Assembly: GCA_019115665.1 (NCBI GenBank)
Contig: DXDD01000003.1
Span: forward strand, 1 to 43,590
Reading direction: 5' to 3'
From: Candidatus Eisenbergiella pullistercoris
GTDB taxonomy: Bacteria; Bacillota; Clostridia; Lachnospirales; Lachnospiraceae
Length of the DNA: 43,590 nt
A program made the position numbers and the translations under genes. The notes beneath the pieces are model-generated. The model saw only the letters and a program-made list of their open reading frames with translations, was not told the DNA's origin and made no database searches. Shown piece by piece: positions 33,327-41,361 of the stretch. Every line of letters begins with the position of its first letter. The stretch's first letter is position 1.

Positions 33327-35270
33327 TCAGGACAGGTCAGACTCCATTCCTCTCCGCTCACGAAAAGCCTTCCAGCCGGTTTCAAAGAACTCATCCGGCT
33401 CCGGTATGGGGCGGACCGGCCGCCAGGTGAACCGGCACCCCACCGACAGGAGACGGACTTCCTGAATCATCCCTCCCAGCCGGCCATCATCCGGCCGGCA
33501 CCGGTACAGCTCCGGAAGCCCCGCTTCCGGTTTCTCCCCGTCCGGGCAGGTATAGAGGGCGGAGCCTCTGCTTCCGCCGCCGTGCCGGATATAATCCAGC
33601 ATGGCGGACAGATATACCTTCTGGGAAATCAGCATGTCCAGCAGGTGATACAGCATTCCCCCCTGCCGATAATCAGTAATCCGGACATCCGTTTCAAAGC
33701 TGTGCAGCTGCTCTTCGGCCTCCTTCAGCGCGGCTTCCAGCTCCGCCACGTTTCGGATCATTCCGGCCGCCCGGCTCATGCGCAGGCCGGCTTTTTCCCG
33801 GTGTTCGTCCAGATTGGAGTCTCCCTCTGACAGGACAAGCAGCCCCATCCGTTTTTCCGCCTTCCTTCTGCAGAAGCTTCTGGTCTCTTCCGTCTGCTCC
33901 CACGGCTTTTTCCTTTTTACAAAAGCGATATATTCCGCGGCCCGGACCGCTCCCGCCTGACCGGCGTTCAGAGCCGTTCCGCCGGGACGGGTTACGCCGT
34001 GGCTTCCGCACACCTCTCCCGCCGCGAAAATCCCCTCGATATTGGTCTGCCAGCAGCAGTCCGTGGAAAGCCCGCCGTTGTTGTGCTGAACGCAGACGGC
34101 GATTTCCAGCGGCTCCCTTCTCAGATCGACGCCATGCTCCAGATAAAAGGAAACGGCGGGCTCGTTCATACAAAGCAGCCGCTCGATGGGCGTGCCCAGG
34201 CAGGCGCCGGCGGAGCGCAGATATTCGCGGGCCTCTTCGGGAAGCTTCTCAAAATCCACCGTCTTTTCTCCCGGATTATGCAGAAAATCCAGGAACACCC
34301 GCCTTCCCTTCAGAATCGTTTCCTGATAGACCAGAAGATCGATCAGAGAAGAGCCGCCGAAGATCCTGCCGGAGTCAAAGGGCCACTGATATCCCTTCAG
34401 AAAGGTCAGATACTGCACCTTCACAGGATCCCTGAAATATTCCATGAGGAATTCCCGCTCATCCTTTCCCTCCCTGTCGGTGGAAAGGAAACGGGGCAGC
34501 GCCTGCATATAGGTTCCGCTCACATTCCAGCGGGGCTTCAGGGAAGCCATCCCGAACTGCCATTCCGTCAGATTTTTTCCCCTGATTCCGGCCTCAAAGG
34601 CGATTCCGCTGCTGCCAAGCTGCGAGGCCGGATAAACGCTGTCATGGTACATTCCCGCCGGGCCTCCGGTCGCAAGCACCACATTTTCACACCAGATGAG
34701 CACAAATTCTCCATGATCCGTGATTCCGGTATTCAGACAGAGCGCTCCCTCCACCTTTTCCTCCCTTACCAGAAGCTGAATCAGCTGCATGTGGTTAAAA
34801 ACCGGAATCTGCCGCGCCACAGCCTCCCGCTCCAGACATTCCGTCATGATTCTGGAGGTATAGGGGCCCACGCTGGAAGCCCTCCTTCTCCTGTCATGGT
34901 CCGTCTGATAGCCGATGTACTCCCCGTATTCATTGTCCGGGAAAGGGACGCCCAGCTCTGTCAGATAAAAAAAGCACCTGGCGGACAAAGCCGCCTCGCA
35001 CAGGGCCAGATCCCCGTCCACGCACTGTCCCCGGAAAAGCTCCTCCGCCATGCCGCGGACGCTGTCCGCTTCTTTACCGGCCAGAGACAGCTTATAATAG
35101 GTCTGCTTGTCCGACCCGGTATTGCGTGAGGTTCCGGCTTTCACATTTTCTGTCAGAATCGCCAGATCGCGCACCCCGTACTGATGCAGGCGCACCGCCG
35201 CGGCATATCCCGCCGCTCCCGTTCCCACAACCAGAGTACGCACCTTTTTTTCTCTAAGCACTGATGCCAT
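33327..35270 (-). CDS. Fumarate-reductase/succinate-dehydrogenase-like FAD-binding protein
   Basis: 647 residues from ATG 35270 (MASVLREKKVRTLVVG), with AGGGAGGG four bases upstream. The Rossmann FAD motif GTGAAGYAAAVRLHQYG is at about 17-33, then AGTSRNTGSDKQTYY, VVLATGGPAGMYHDSVYP, and near the C-terminal half GGLSTDCCWQTNIEGIFAAGEVCGSHGVTRPGGTALNAG, the second FAD contact. This is the SdhA/FrdA/NadB-like fold. There is no flavocytochrome or signal region, so it is cytoplasmic and the electron partner is unknown. It is the last gene of a four-oxidoreductase operon, 10 bases after the SDR gene. Substrate unknown; a reductase of a 2-enoate or ring double bond is possible. Confidence 0.82.
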   Translation of the reverse strand: MASVLREKKVRTLVVGTGAAGYAAAVRLHQYGVRDLAILTENVKAGTSRNTGSDKQTYYKLSLAGKEADSVRGMAEELFRGQCVDGDLALCEAALSARCFFYLTELGVPFPDNEYGEYIGYQTDHDRRRRASSVGPYTSRIMTECLEREAVARQIPVFNHMQLIQLLVREEKVEGALCLNTGITDHGEFVLIWCENVVLATGGPAGMYHDSVYPASQLGSSGIAFEAGIRGKNLTEWQFGMASLKPRWNVSGTYMQALPRFLSTDREGKDEREFLMEYFRDPVKVQYLTFLKGYQWPFDSGRIFGGSSLIDLLVYQETILKGRRVFLDFLHNPGEKTVDFEKLPEEAREYLRSAGACLGTPIERLLCMNEPAVSFYLEHGVDLRREPLEIAVCVQHNNGGLSTDCCWQTNIEGIFAAGEVCGSHGVTRPGGTALNAGQAGAVRAAEYIAFVKRKKPWEQTEETRSFCRRKAEKRMGLLVLSEGDSNLDEHREKAGLRMSRAAGMIRNVAELEAALKEAEEQLHSFETDVRITDYRQGGMLYHLLDMLISQKVYLSAMLDYIRHGGGSRGSALYTCPDGEKPEAGLPELYRCRPDDGRLGGMIQEVRLLSVGCRFTWRPVRPIPEPDEFFETGWKAFRERRGMESDLS

Positions 35271-35280
35271 GTTTCCCTCC

Positions 35281-36051
35281 CTACAGTCTTCGGATATGAA
35301 AGCCTCCGTCAACATCCAGGTAATTTCCCGTGGTATACAGCAGGCTGTCCGAGCAGAACAGACTCACCGCGTCCGCCACATCCTCCGGCGTCCCCCAGCG
35401 CCTTATGGGAAAAACGCCCTGCTCCAGCATGGCGTCATATTTTTCCTTCACCGCGCTGGTCATATCGGTGGCGATCACCCCCGGACGCACCTCATGCACC
35501 AGAATCCCCTCCGGCGCAAGGCGGTCCGCAAACAGCTGTGTGATCATGGCGACGCCGGCCTTTGAAATGCAGTATTCGCCCCGCGAGGTGGAGGATACCT
35601 CGGCGGAACAGGAGCCCACGTTCACGATCGTCCCCCTCTTTTTCCCGAGCTGTTTCTGTCTCAGCATCTGATTTGCCACAAGCTGCGTCAGAAACAGCGT
35701 TCCCTTCGTGTTGACGCCCATCACCCGGTCAAAGCTCTCCTCGCTCATCTCCAGGATGTCCTTTCTCTCAAGCGGAGCCACGCCCGCGTTATTTACCAGC
35801 ACGTCCACCCGGCCGAATCGGGCGAGCGTTTCGTCCAGAAGCCTCCTGCGGTCCTGCGCGCAGGCAATGCTTCCCTGCACATAATGCCAGGTGATGTTCC
35901 GCTCTGTCAGCTTTTGAAAAGCTTCCTCATAGTTTTCCTTCGCGCCGGTCGCCAGCATCGCCACCTGATAACCGTCCAGCCCAAGCCGCCTCGCAATGGC
36001 ATAGCCGATCCCGCGGCTTGCGCCTGTCACAATTGCCGTCCTTTTTTCCAT
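35281..36051 (-). CDS. Short-chain dehydrogenase/reductase (SDR), FabG-like
   Basis: 256 residues from ATG 36051 (MEKRTAIVTGAS), with GGAGGG four bases upstream. The classical SDR signature is complete: TGASRGIG (NAD(P) site, about 9-16), NNAGVAP, active-site Ser in VGSCSAEVSS, and YCISK with catalytic Tyr and Lys at about 155-159. The C-terminus ends YLDVDGGFHIRRL. Family members oxidise or reduce secondary alcohols or ketones with NAD(P). It is in an operon between the OYE-type enzyme and the flavoprotein, so it probably acts on an intermediate of the same pathway. FabG activity in fatty-acid synthesis is unlikely given the context. Confidence 0.92.
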   Translation of the reverse strand: MEKRTAIVTGASRGIGYAIARRLGLDGYQVAMLATGAKENYEEAFQKLTERNITWHYVQGSIACAQDRRRLLDETLARFGRVDVLVNNAGVAPLERKDILEMSEESFDRVMGVNTKGTLFLTQLVANQMLRQKQLGKKRGTIVNVGSCSAEVSSTSRGEYCISKAGVAMITQLFADRLAPEGILVHEVRPGVIATDMTSAVKEKYDAMLEQGVFPIRRWGTPEDVADAVSLFCSDSLLYTTGNYLDVDGGFHIRRL

Positions 36052-36135
36052 TTTTCCCTCCATGCCGAAGCGCCGCGCTGAGGCAGCGGGAACAATCACG
36101 CAGGTGATTCCTCTCTGCGGTCACAACGCTGCGCT

Positions 36136-37467
36136 TCAGCGCATTTCCTGCTGATACTCCCTGTAATATCCGAGATAGGTCTCCGCATCCCGGACGATGC
36201 AACCCGTGGGCTTTCCCGCCCGGATGAGATCCCCGCACTTTCCGCAGGCCACGCAGGTCTTCAACGGATCTATCCTTCCCTTTTCCAGGATCTGCCTGGC
36301 AAACGCCGGATTGGCGAAGGACATCCTTCCGAACAGCATGTTGTCGCACAGCCCTTCCTCCACCGCTCCCGCGGCGTACAGATCTGAATACTGCCGCAGA
36401 TAAGAGGGACCGGAGGCCGAGACGAACATGTCCGGCACCGCTTTTTTCACCTGTCCGATTCCGTTTATGATTCTGGAAACGCCATAGAGCGGATGCTCCT
36501 GCGGAACGTATTTCCCTCCGTCAAAGGGGCGGGTGACATGGGTGTTCACATAAGGGTTTCCCATGGTCAGGTTCACCATCGGAAGACCGTATTTTTCATG
36601 AAGCTCCCGCACCAGGCGGATGGGCTCCTCCATATCCGGCTCCGTCCCGCCCCCTTCCTTCACGCCGAAGCCATGCGGCCAGGCAAAGCCGTCGTAGATG
36701 CCGATCCTGGCCGTCACCAGAAAGTTCCCGTTTTCATGGACCTTCGCCGCAGCGATGCCGTTTCTCAGCAGACGGGTGCGGTTTTCAAAGCTTCCCCCGT
36801 AAAGCCCGGGACGCTGATACGCGGACAGAAGCTCCATGAGCAGATAGCCGTGGCAGGCCTTGATATCCACGGCGTCAAAGCCCGCCTCCCTGGCAAGAAG
36901 CGAGGCTTCTCCGAATTTTTCCTCCAGCCCTTTTAGATAATCATCCGTCACGATGCAGCTGTCGTCTGCGGGACGCAGCTTCTCGTACTCCGGATGCCGG
37001 TACGCGATCATCGGCGCCGGCTTTCCCTGCGGATTGGAATAGCGTCCGCTGTGATTGGCCTGCATGATCAGGTACGGAGCAAAGCCGTTGGCCCGGAGCC
37101 CCGCCTCCCGGATGGCGGCCGTAAACCTTTTGTACCGCTCCAGATTTTCTCCGGTCAGCATGAGCTGATGGGCGCTGGAGCGTCCCTCCGGCACAATGGA
37201 AATGGCCTCAAACCAGATCATGGCGCTTCCGCCTTCGGCGTCCCTCACATATCTTCTCAGGGTCAGCTCCGAAGGCGAACCGTCCGGAAGCGCGTCCGCC
37301 CCTTCCATGGGCGCGACTCCCAGGCGGTTTTTCAGCGTGACGTTTCCGAAGGAAGCCTCCTGCCGCAGCGCGCGGGTATCGTCCGCGAAGGGAAGATGTA
37401 TCTGCAGCTCCTTCGCTTTTGCCCTGATTTCATCCAGACTTTTATAGGTGAATTTTTCATGCTTCAT
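36136..37467 (-). CDS. Old-yellow-enzyme-like NADH:flavin oxidoreductase
   Basis: 443 residues from ATG 37467 (MKHEKFTYKS), with AAGGAG 12 bases upstream. An alternative ATG at 37500 overlaps the previous stop as ATGA but lacks a ribosome site. The FMN TIM barrel has NRLGVAPMEGADALPDG (about 48-64), FAPYLIMQANHSGRYSNP, DIKACHGYLLMELLSAY with the substrate-binding HGYL, and SFENRTRLLRNGI. The C-terminus has CVACGKCGDL and a later Cys, a partial [4Fe-4S]-type cysteine set as in BaiCD/dienoyl-CoA reductase relatives, but the second Rossmann domain is absent. It would reduce an activated C=C or open a ring. It is the second gene of the redox operon. Confidence 0.85.
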   Translation of the reverse strand: MKHEKFTYKSLDEIRAKAKELQIHLPFADDTRALRQEASFGNVTLKNRLGVAPMEGADALPDGSPSELTLRRYVRDAEGGSAMIWFEAISIVPEGRSSAHQLMLTGENLERYKRFTAAIREAGLRANGFAPYLIMQANHSGRYSNPQGKPAPMIAYRHPEYEKLRPADDSCIVTDDYLKGLEEKFGEASLLAREAGFDAVDIKACHGYLLMELLSAYQRPGLYGGSFENRTRLLRNGIAAAKVHENGNFLVTARIGIYDGFAWPHGFGVKEGGGTEPDMEEPIRLVRELHEKYGLPMVNLTMGNPYVNTHVTRPFDGGKYVPQEHPLYGVSRIINGIGQVKKAVPDMFVSASGPSYLRQYSDLYAAGAVEEGLCDNMLFGRMSFANPAFARQILEKGRIDPLKTCVACGKCGDLIRAGKPTGCIVRDAETYLGYYREYQQEMR

Positions 37468-37496
37468 CGGCGTTTCCGTCTCCTTTTCCCGTTTTT

Positions 37497-38729
37497 TCAT
37501 CCTGCGGACTGATTTCCGCGGTTTTTCATGTTTATTTCATGAGGTTTTTCTGACCAGGCAATACGTTTTTTGTCCCGAAGCTCCCAGGGAAGCCTTCCCT
37601 CAAGATAGCATTCACGCAGGATTTCGCCAAGTCCTTCGCAGATATACTGTCTGTCTTTTTCCACGTAACGGATCCATTCCTCCGGAAATTTCGGCGTCTG
37701 CGGGAAGCTGTCCGCCAGGGCGCTGATACACTTCAGATGCGGCAGGGCGGTCTCCGGTACACACGGCAGAGGGCTTCCTTTCTGCACGGCGTCCGCCATG
37801 CAGTAAAGCTTGCGCATATTGTCGCTGCCGGGTGCAGGATACAGGATCCTTTCCCCGCCGTTTTGCTGTCCGACCATGCTCTCGCCCTTTTTTCCGCCGC
37901 GCATCGCTACCGTTCCCTTTTCCCCTTCCAGGATGAACTCCATGCAGTTGTCATATGGTTCTTCATAAGGGATCGCGTGGCTGGCATAAAACAACAGTTC
38001 CGTTCCCTCATCAGTATAAATACGAAGCGCGCAGGTATCAAACATCTCGATGGCGTTGGCGCGGTATACCTCCGCCTCCATTTTTTCCGGTTCCGCGCTC
38101 TGATCCGTCTGCTTTCCGGTTAAAAAGAGCATATTATGCAGATAATGCGCCGCCGCGTTGGATGCCACGCTGTCCAGGATCCACTCGCCCGTGTCCAGAC
38201 GGCGTTTTCCCGCCCAGCCTGTCCCGCGGTGATAATAGTCCAGATTTCTCGGAAAATAAACAAGCGTCCGGATCCGTCTGATTTTTCCGTACACACCGTT
38301 TAAAATATCGCGTTTCAGCTGCAGGATTCCTTCGCTGAAGCTCCACTGAAAGCCAACGGCAAGCCTGCGGCCGGTCCTGTCCCGCGCCGCCATCATGTCG
38401 CCGGCTTCCTTCAGAGAACCGCTGAGCGGCTTTTCACACAGCACATCGCTTCCGTGTTCCATGCAGTATTCGGCCTGGCGGGCATGCAGACAGATCGGCG
38501 TTACCAGGAAAGCCAGCTGCGCCCTGTGCTCTCCGTAAAATTCCTCCAGCGTGTCATAGACAGGCACGCCGCTTTCGATCAGCTCCCTTCCGGAGCTGCT
38601 CTGCGCGGCATAAGGATCGACGGCCCCCACAAGCTGAAAGCGCCGCGCTCTCGGCTTATGCAGAAGCTCGTCCACATATGCGCCGGCATAGCCGCCGGTT
38701 CCTACAAGAAGCAGTGATATTCTTTCCAC
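37497..38729 (-). CDS. Gfo/Idh/MocA-family oxidoreductase (GTG start)
   Basis: 410 residues from GTG 38729, with GGAGGG seven bases upstream. The N-terminal Rossmann motif is LLVGTGGYAGAYVDEL (7-22), followed by AVDPYA and HGSDVLCEKPLSGSLKEA, with the EKP motif carrying the catalytic Lys. The C-terminal beta-sheet domain is longer than usual and holds a FYASHAIPYEEPYDN block. It oxidises or reduces sugars, inositols or related hydroxyls with NAD(P). It leads the four-gene redox operon; its 3' end overlaps or abuts the OYE gene. The substrate is unknown; inositol- or aminosugar-type compounds are family favourites. Confidence 0.9.
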   Translation of the reverse strand: MERISLLLVGTGGYAGAYVDELLHKPRARRFQLVGAVDPYAAQSSSGRELIESGVPVYDTLEEFYGEHRAQLAFLVTPICLHARQAEYCMEHGSDVLCEKPLSGSLKEAGDMMAARDRTGRRLAVGFQWSFSEGILQLKRDILNGVYGKIRRIRTLVYFPRNLDYYHRGTGWAGKRRLDTGEWILDSVASNAAAHYLHNMLFLTGKQTDQSAEPEKMEAEVYRANAIEMFDTCALRIYTDEGTELLFYASHAIPYEEPYDNCMEFILEGEKGTVAMRGGKKGESMVGQQNGGERILYPAPGSDNMRKLYCMADAVQKGSPLPCVPETALPHLKCISALADSFPQTPKFPEEWIRYVEKDRQYICEGLGEILRECYLEGRLPWELRDKKRIAWSEKPHEINMKNRGNQSAG

Positions 38730-38803
38730 CGCCGTTCCCTCCCTTCTTTATCCCCGTTCTTTTCTTCTGCCAGTTCTAGTCCTGACTGCTCCGATAAGCA
38801 GAA

Positions 38804-38840
38804 GACCGGCGCCGCCGTCTTCTTCCAGGCAGCGCCGGTC
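38804..38840 (-). terminator. GC-rich hairpin just after plsC
   Basis: GACCGGCGC (38804-38812) pairs with GCGCCGGTC (38832-38840), starting four bases after the plsC stop on the minus strand. The following TTCTGCTT is only a weak T-tract. It probably reduces read-through into the redox operon. Confidence 0.5.
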
Positions 38841-38843
38841 CTT

Positions 38844-39578
38844 TCAGACCAGTTCTCTGTTTTTAAAATACATTTCCCTGATCCGTTCCAGCGTGATGTC
38901 CGCAAGCCGCTTCCGATCCTCCTTCGTAAGCTCATCCGGATAAATCGGCTCTCCGTATTCCAGCACCACATGGGTCTTTTTGATCTTTGGAATATGATCC
39001 TCAAAAATGCTTCCCGCATTGTTGATGGCCATCGGCACGATGGGACAGTTCGTTTTTTCCGCGATCTTAAAGCTTCCTCCGTGAAAGGGGAGGAAGGTAT
39101 CGACCACCTTATTCCGGGTTCCTTCCGGGAAAATACAGATGGAAATGCCGGACTTCACCTTTTCAATCGCCGTCACGATGGTCTTCATCCCCTGCTTCAG
39201 ATCCTTCCGGTTCAGGAACAGACAGTGGAGATTTTTCATCCAGTGGGAAAGGAGGGGAATCTTCAGCATTTCCTTTTTCGCAATATAGCCGGTCATGCGC
39301 GGCACGCGCACATAGGTCATGATAATGTCAAAATAGCTCCGGTGATTTCCGATATACAGAACCGCCCGGTCCTTCGGCACCCGCTCCAGCCCGATGCAGG
39401 TCACCTTCACGCCGGCCAGGCGCAGCACCCACCGGAACGCCCAGTTCACGATGGCGAGGGAGCTGCGTCCCTTTAAATCCATGTTGAATTTCCCGATGAT
39501 CCACTCCGCGATCAGAAGCGGGATGCTCAGGATCAGAAATAATACGACAAAAACAGCCACAAGAATAAAACGGATCAT
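38844..39578 (-). CDS. plsC: 1-acyl-sn-glycerol-3-phosphate acyltransferase
   Basis: 244 residues. An N-terminal membrane helix (about 3-28) anchors the protein. Acyltransferase motifs: NHRSYFD (about 78-84, the HX4D catalytic pair), LFLNRKD, FPEGTRN (about 150-156) and IVPMAINN. It acylates lysophosphatidate to phosphatidate in phospholipid synthesis at the inner face of the membrane. AAAGGAAGG lies eight bases before the ATG, and a promoter (39613-39641) lies upstream, so it has its own transcript, ending at the hairpin 38804-38840. Confidence 0.94.
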   Translation of the reverse strand: MIRFILVAVFVVLFLILSIPLLIAEWIIGKFNMDLKGRSSLAIVNWAFRWVLRLAGVKVTCIGLERVPKDRAVLYIGNHRSYFDIIMTYVRVPRMTGYIAKKEMLKIPLLSHWMKNLHCLFLNRKDLKQGMKTIVTAIEKVKSGISICIFPEGTRNKVVDTFLPFHGGSFKIAEKTNCPIVPMAINNAGSIFEDHIPKIKKTHVVLEYGEPIYPDELTKEDRKRLADITLERIREMYFKNRELV

Positions 39579-39612
39579 GGGTAGTACCTTCCTTTGTTTT
39601 TCAGCCTTTTCC

Positions 39613-39641
39613 AGTATATACTACCCGTCCGGGGAAAGCAA
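39613..39641 (-). promoter_or_regulatory. Predicted promoter of plsC
   Basis: On the minus strand: TTGCTT (39641-39636), 17 bases, TATACT (39618-39613), about 35 bases upstream of the ATG. Confidence 0.65.
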
Positions 39642-39649
39642 CCAAAATG

Positions 39650-39717
39650 TAGGTAAGCTTCGGTTAAAAACCGGTCCTGAACGGTAACCTTCTGAGCGGC
39701 TGCGGAACTTCTTCCGC
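39650..39717. terminator. Small hairpins downstream of the fuculokinase gene
   Basis: CGGTT-AAA-AACCG lies at about 39661-39673 and GCGGAA (39702-39707) pairs with TTCCGC (39712-39717). On the minus strand GGTTTTTAACC gives a short T-run. Together they may weakly terminate the fucose transcript. The CGGTTAAAAA sequence resembles the repeat units upstream of fucI. Confidence 0.35.
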
Positions 39718-39732
39718 TCCCTGCCTGCCCGC

Positions 39733-41229
39733 TTATTTTCCCATCCTCTCCCACTTCCCGATATTCTCCCGATACCGTCCGGCAGCCTGCGCCCACGCGT
39801 CCGCGTTCTCCGGCTCATACCGCTTCACCGGCTCCGACGCCGCGACGATGCTACGCAGCTCGGAAAGGCCTCCGATCTCTCCCGCCGCCATGAGCTGAAG
39901 CGCCAGGTTTCCGTATACGGTGGCTTCCACCGGGCCGGCACAGACCGGACGGGCGCAGGCGTCTGCGGTAAACCGGCAGAGAAGGCCGCTCTGGGTGCCG
40001 CCGCCCACCATGTGGATGACCGGATAATCCTTTCCCGTGCACTCCCGGATCTCATCCAGTGTCAGCCGGTATTTGAGCGCCAAGCTTTCGTCGATGCAGC
40101 GCACGATCTGGCCCGGCGTCTCCGGAACGGGCTGGCCGGTCCGCCTGCAGAATTCCCGGATCCGCTCCGGCATGTCTCCCGCGGGCACGAATTCCGGCGC
40201 GTCCGGATCAATCAGGCTGCGAAACGGCGCTTCCTCTGCGGCCAGCTTTTCCAGCTCTCCGAAGCTGTATTCCTTCCCTTCCCGCATCCACTGGCGGCGG
40301 CTTTCCTGCACCAGCCACAGGCCGATGATATTTTTCAGGAAGGAAATGCGTCCGCCCGCTCCGCCTTCGTTTGCGATATTCAGTCTCCTGCTGTCCTGCG
40401 TGATGACGGGTTCCGGCAGCTCCGTTCCGAACAGGCTCCAGGTTCCGCAGCTGATGAAAATAAAATCCTTTTCCTGCGTGGGAACCGCCGCCATGGCGCA
40501 CTGGGTATCGTGTCCCGCTCCCGCCACCACCAGCATGGGATCGACGCCAAGCTCCCCTGCGATATCCGGCCTAAGGGGCGACAGGGGCGTTCCGGAAGGA
40601 ATCACGGGCTGAAGGATCTTCTCCGGCAGCCCCAGAGCCTTCAGGACCTCCTTCGACCAGGTTTTCCGCCGCGCGTCCAGAAGCTGTGTAGTGGACGCGA
40701 TGGAATATTCGCAGCTTTTTTCCCCGCAGAGAAAATAGTGAAAAAGATCCGGCATCAGAAGCATGCAGTCCGCCCGGTCCAGAAGCTCCCTTCTGTTCTG
40801 AGCCAGATACAGAAGCTGAAAGACCGTATTGATCTCCATGAACTGGGTTCCGGTAATCTGATAAAAGCGGTCGGCATCCAGCAGGGCAAAGCTCTTTTCC
40901 AGCATGCCGTTCACGCGGCTGTCCCTGTAGTGCACCGGATTTTCCAGCAGATACCCTCCCTCGTCCAGCAGACCGAAGTCCACGCCCCAGGTATCCACGC
41001 TGATGCTGTCAACCTTCCCGTATTTTTTTGATTTCAGAAGCCCCTGTCTGATCTCGTGGAACAGGCGCAGGAAATCCCAGTACATCGTTCCTCCGAGCGT
41101 CACCGGATCGTTGGAAAAACGATGCAGCTCCTCCACGCTTATTTTTTTCCCGTCAAAGCGTCCCAGCATCACCCTGCCGCTGGAAGCGCCCAGATCGACG
41201 GCAAGCAGCTGTTTGTCTGTTGTTTTCAT
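39733..41229 (-). CDS. rhaB: RhaB-family FGGY kinase, probable L-fuculokinase
   Basis: 498 residues. FGGY-fold N-terminus LLAVDLGASSGRVMLGRFDG (8-27), DTWGVDFGLLDEGG with the catalytic-base Asp, YSIASTTQLLDARRKTW, AGAGHDTQCA, ISCGTWSLFG (ATP site) and HMVGGGTQSGLLCRFTADA. By sequence it belongs to the rhamnulokinase family. Since it directly follows L-fucose isomerase and no rhamnose isomerase or aldolase is visible, the likely substrate is L-fuculose (inference); in several Clostridia the fuculokinase is of this family. AAAGGAG lies 10 bases before the ATG. The aldolase (FucA) is not in the window. Confidence 0.9.
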   Translation of the reverse strand: MKTTDKQLLAVDLGASSGRVMLGRFDGKKISVEELHRFSNDPVTLGGTMYWDFLRLFHEIRQGLLKSKKYGKVDSISVDTWGVDFGLLDEGGYLLENPVHYRDSRVNGMLEKSFALLDADRFYQITGTQFMEINTVFQLLYLAQNRRELLDRADCMLLMPDLFHYFLCGEKSCEYSIASTTQLLDARRKTWSKEVLKALGLPEKILQPVIPSGTPLSPLRPDIAGELGVDPMLVVAGAGHDTQCAMAAVPTQEKDFIFISCGTWSLFGTELPEPVITQDSRRLNIANEGGAGGRISFLKNIIGLWLVQESRRQWMREGKEYSFGELEKLAAEEAPFRSLIDPDAPEFVPAGDMPERIREFCRRTGQPVPETPGQIVRCIDESLALKYRLTLDEIRECTGKDYPVIHMVGGGTQSGLLCRFTADACARPVCAGPVEATVYGNLALQLMAAGEIGGLSELRSIVAASEPVKRYEPENADAWAQAAGRYRENIGKWERMGK

Positions 41230-41258
41230 TTTCCGGCGTCTCCTTTCTTTCCGTTTTG

Positions 41259-41308
41259 AAAAAAGGGGCCGCGCATACGGCAGTCCACCATATACCGGCC
41301 CTTTTCTC
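41259..41308. terminator. Bidirectional hairpin between fucI and the kinase gene
   Basis: AAAAGGGGCCG (41261-41271) pairs with CGGCCCTTTT (about 41296-41305), with one bulged G. A T-run follows on either strand. It could partially terminate after fucI and lower kinase expression relative to isomerase. Confidence 0.5.
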
Positions 41309-41361
41309 TTTTCCTTCTTTTTTGTCCGCTGTCCCTTTTTTCATGAAGCTTTTTTTTGCCG

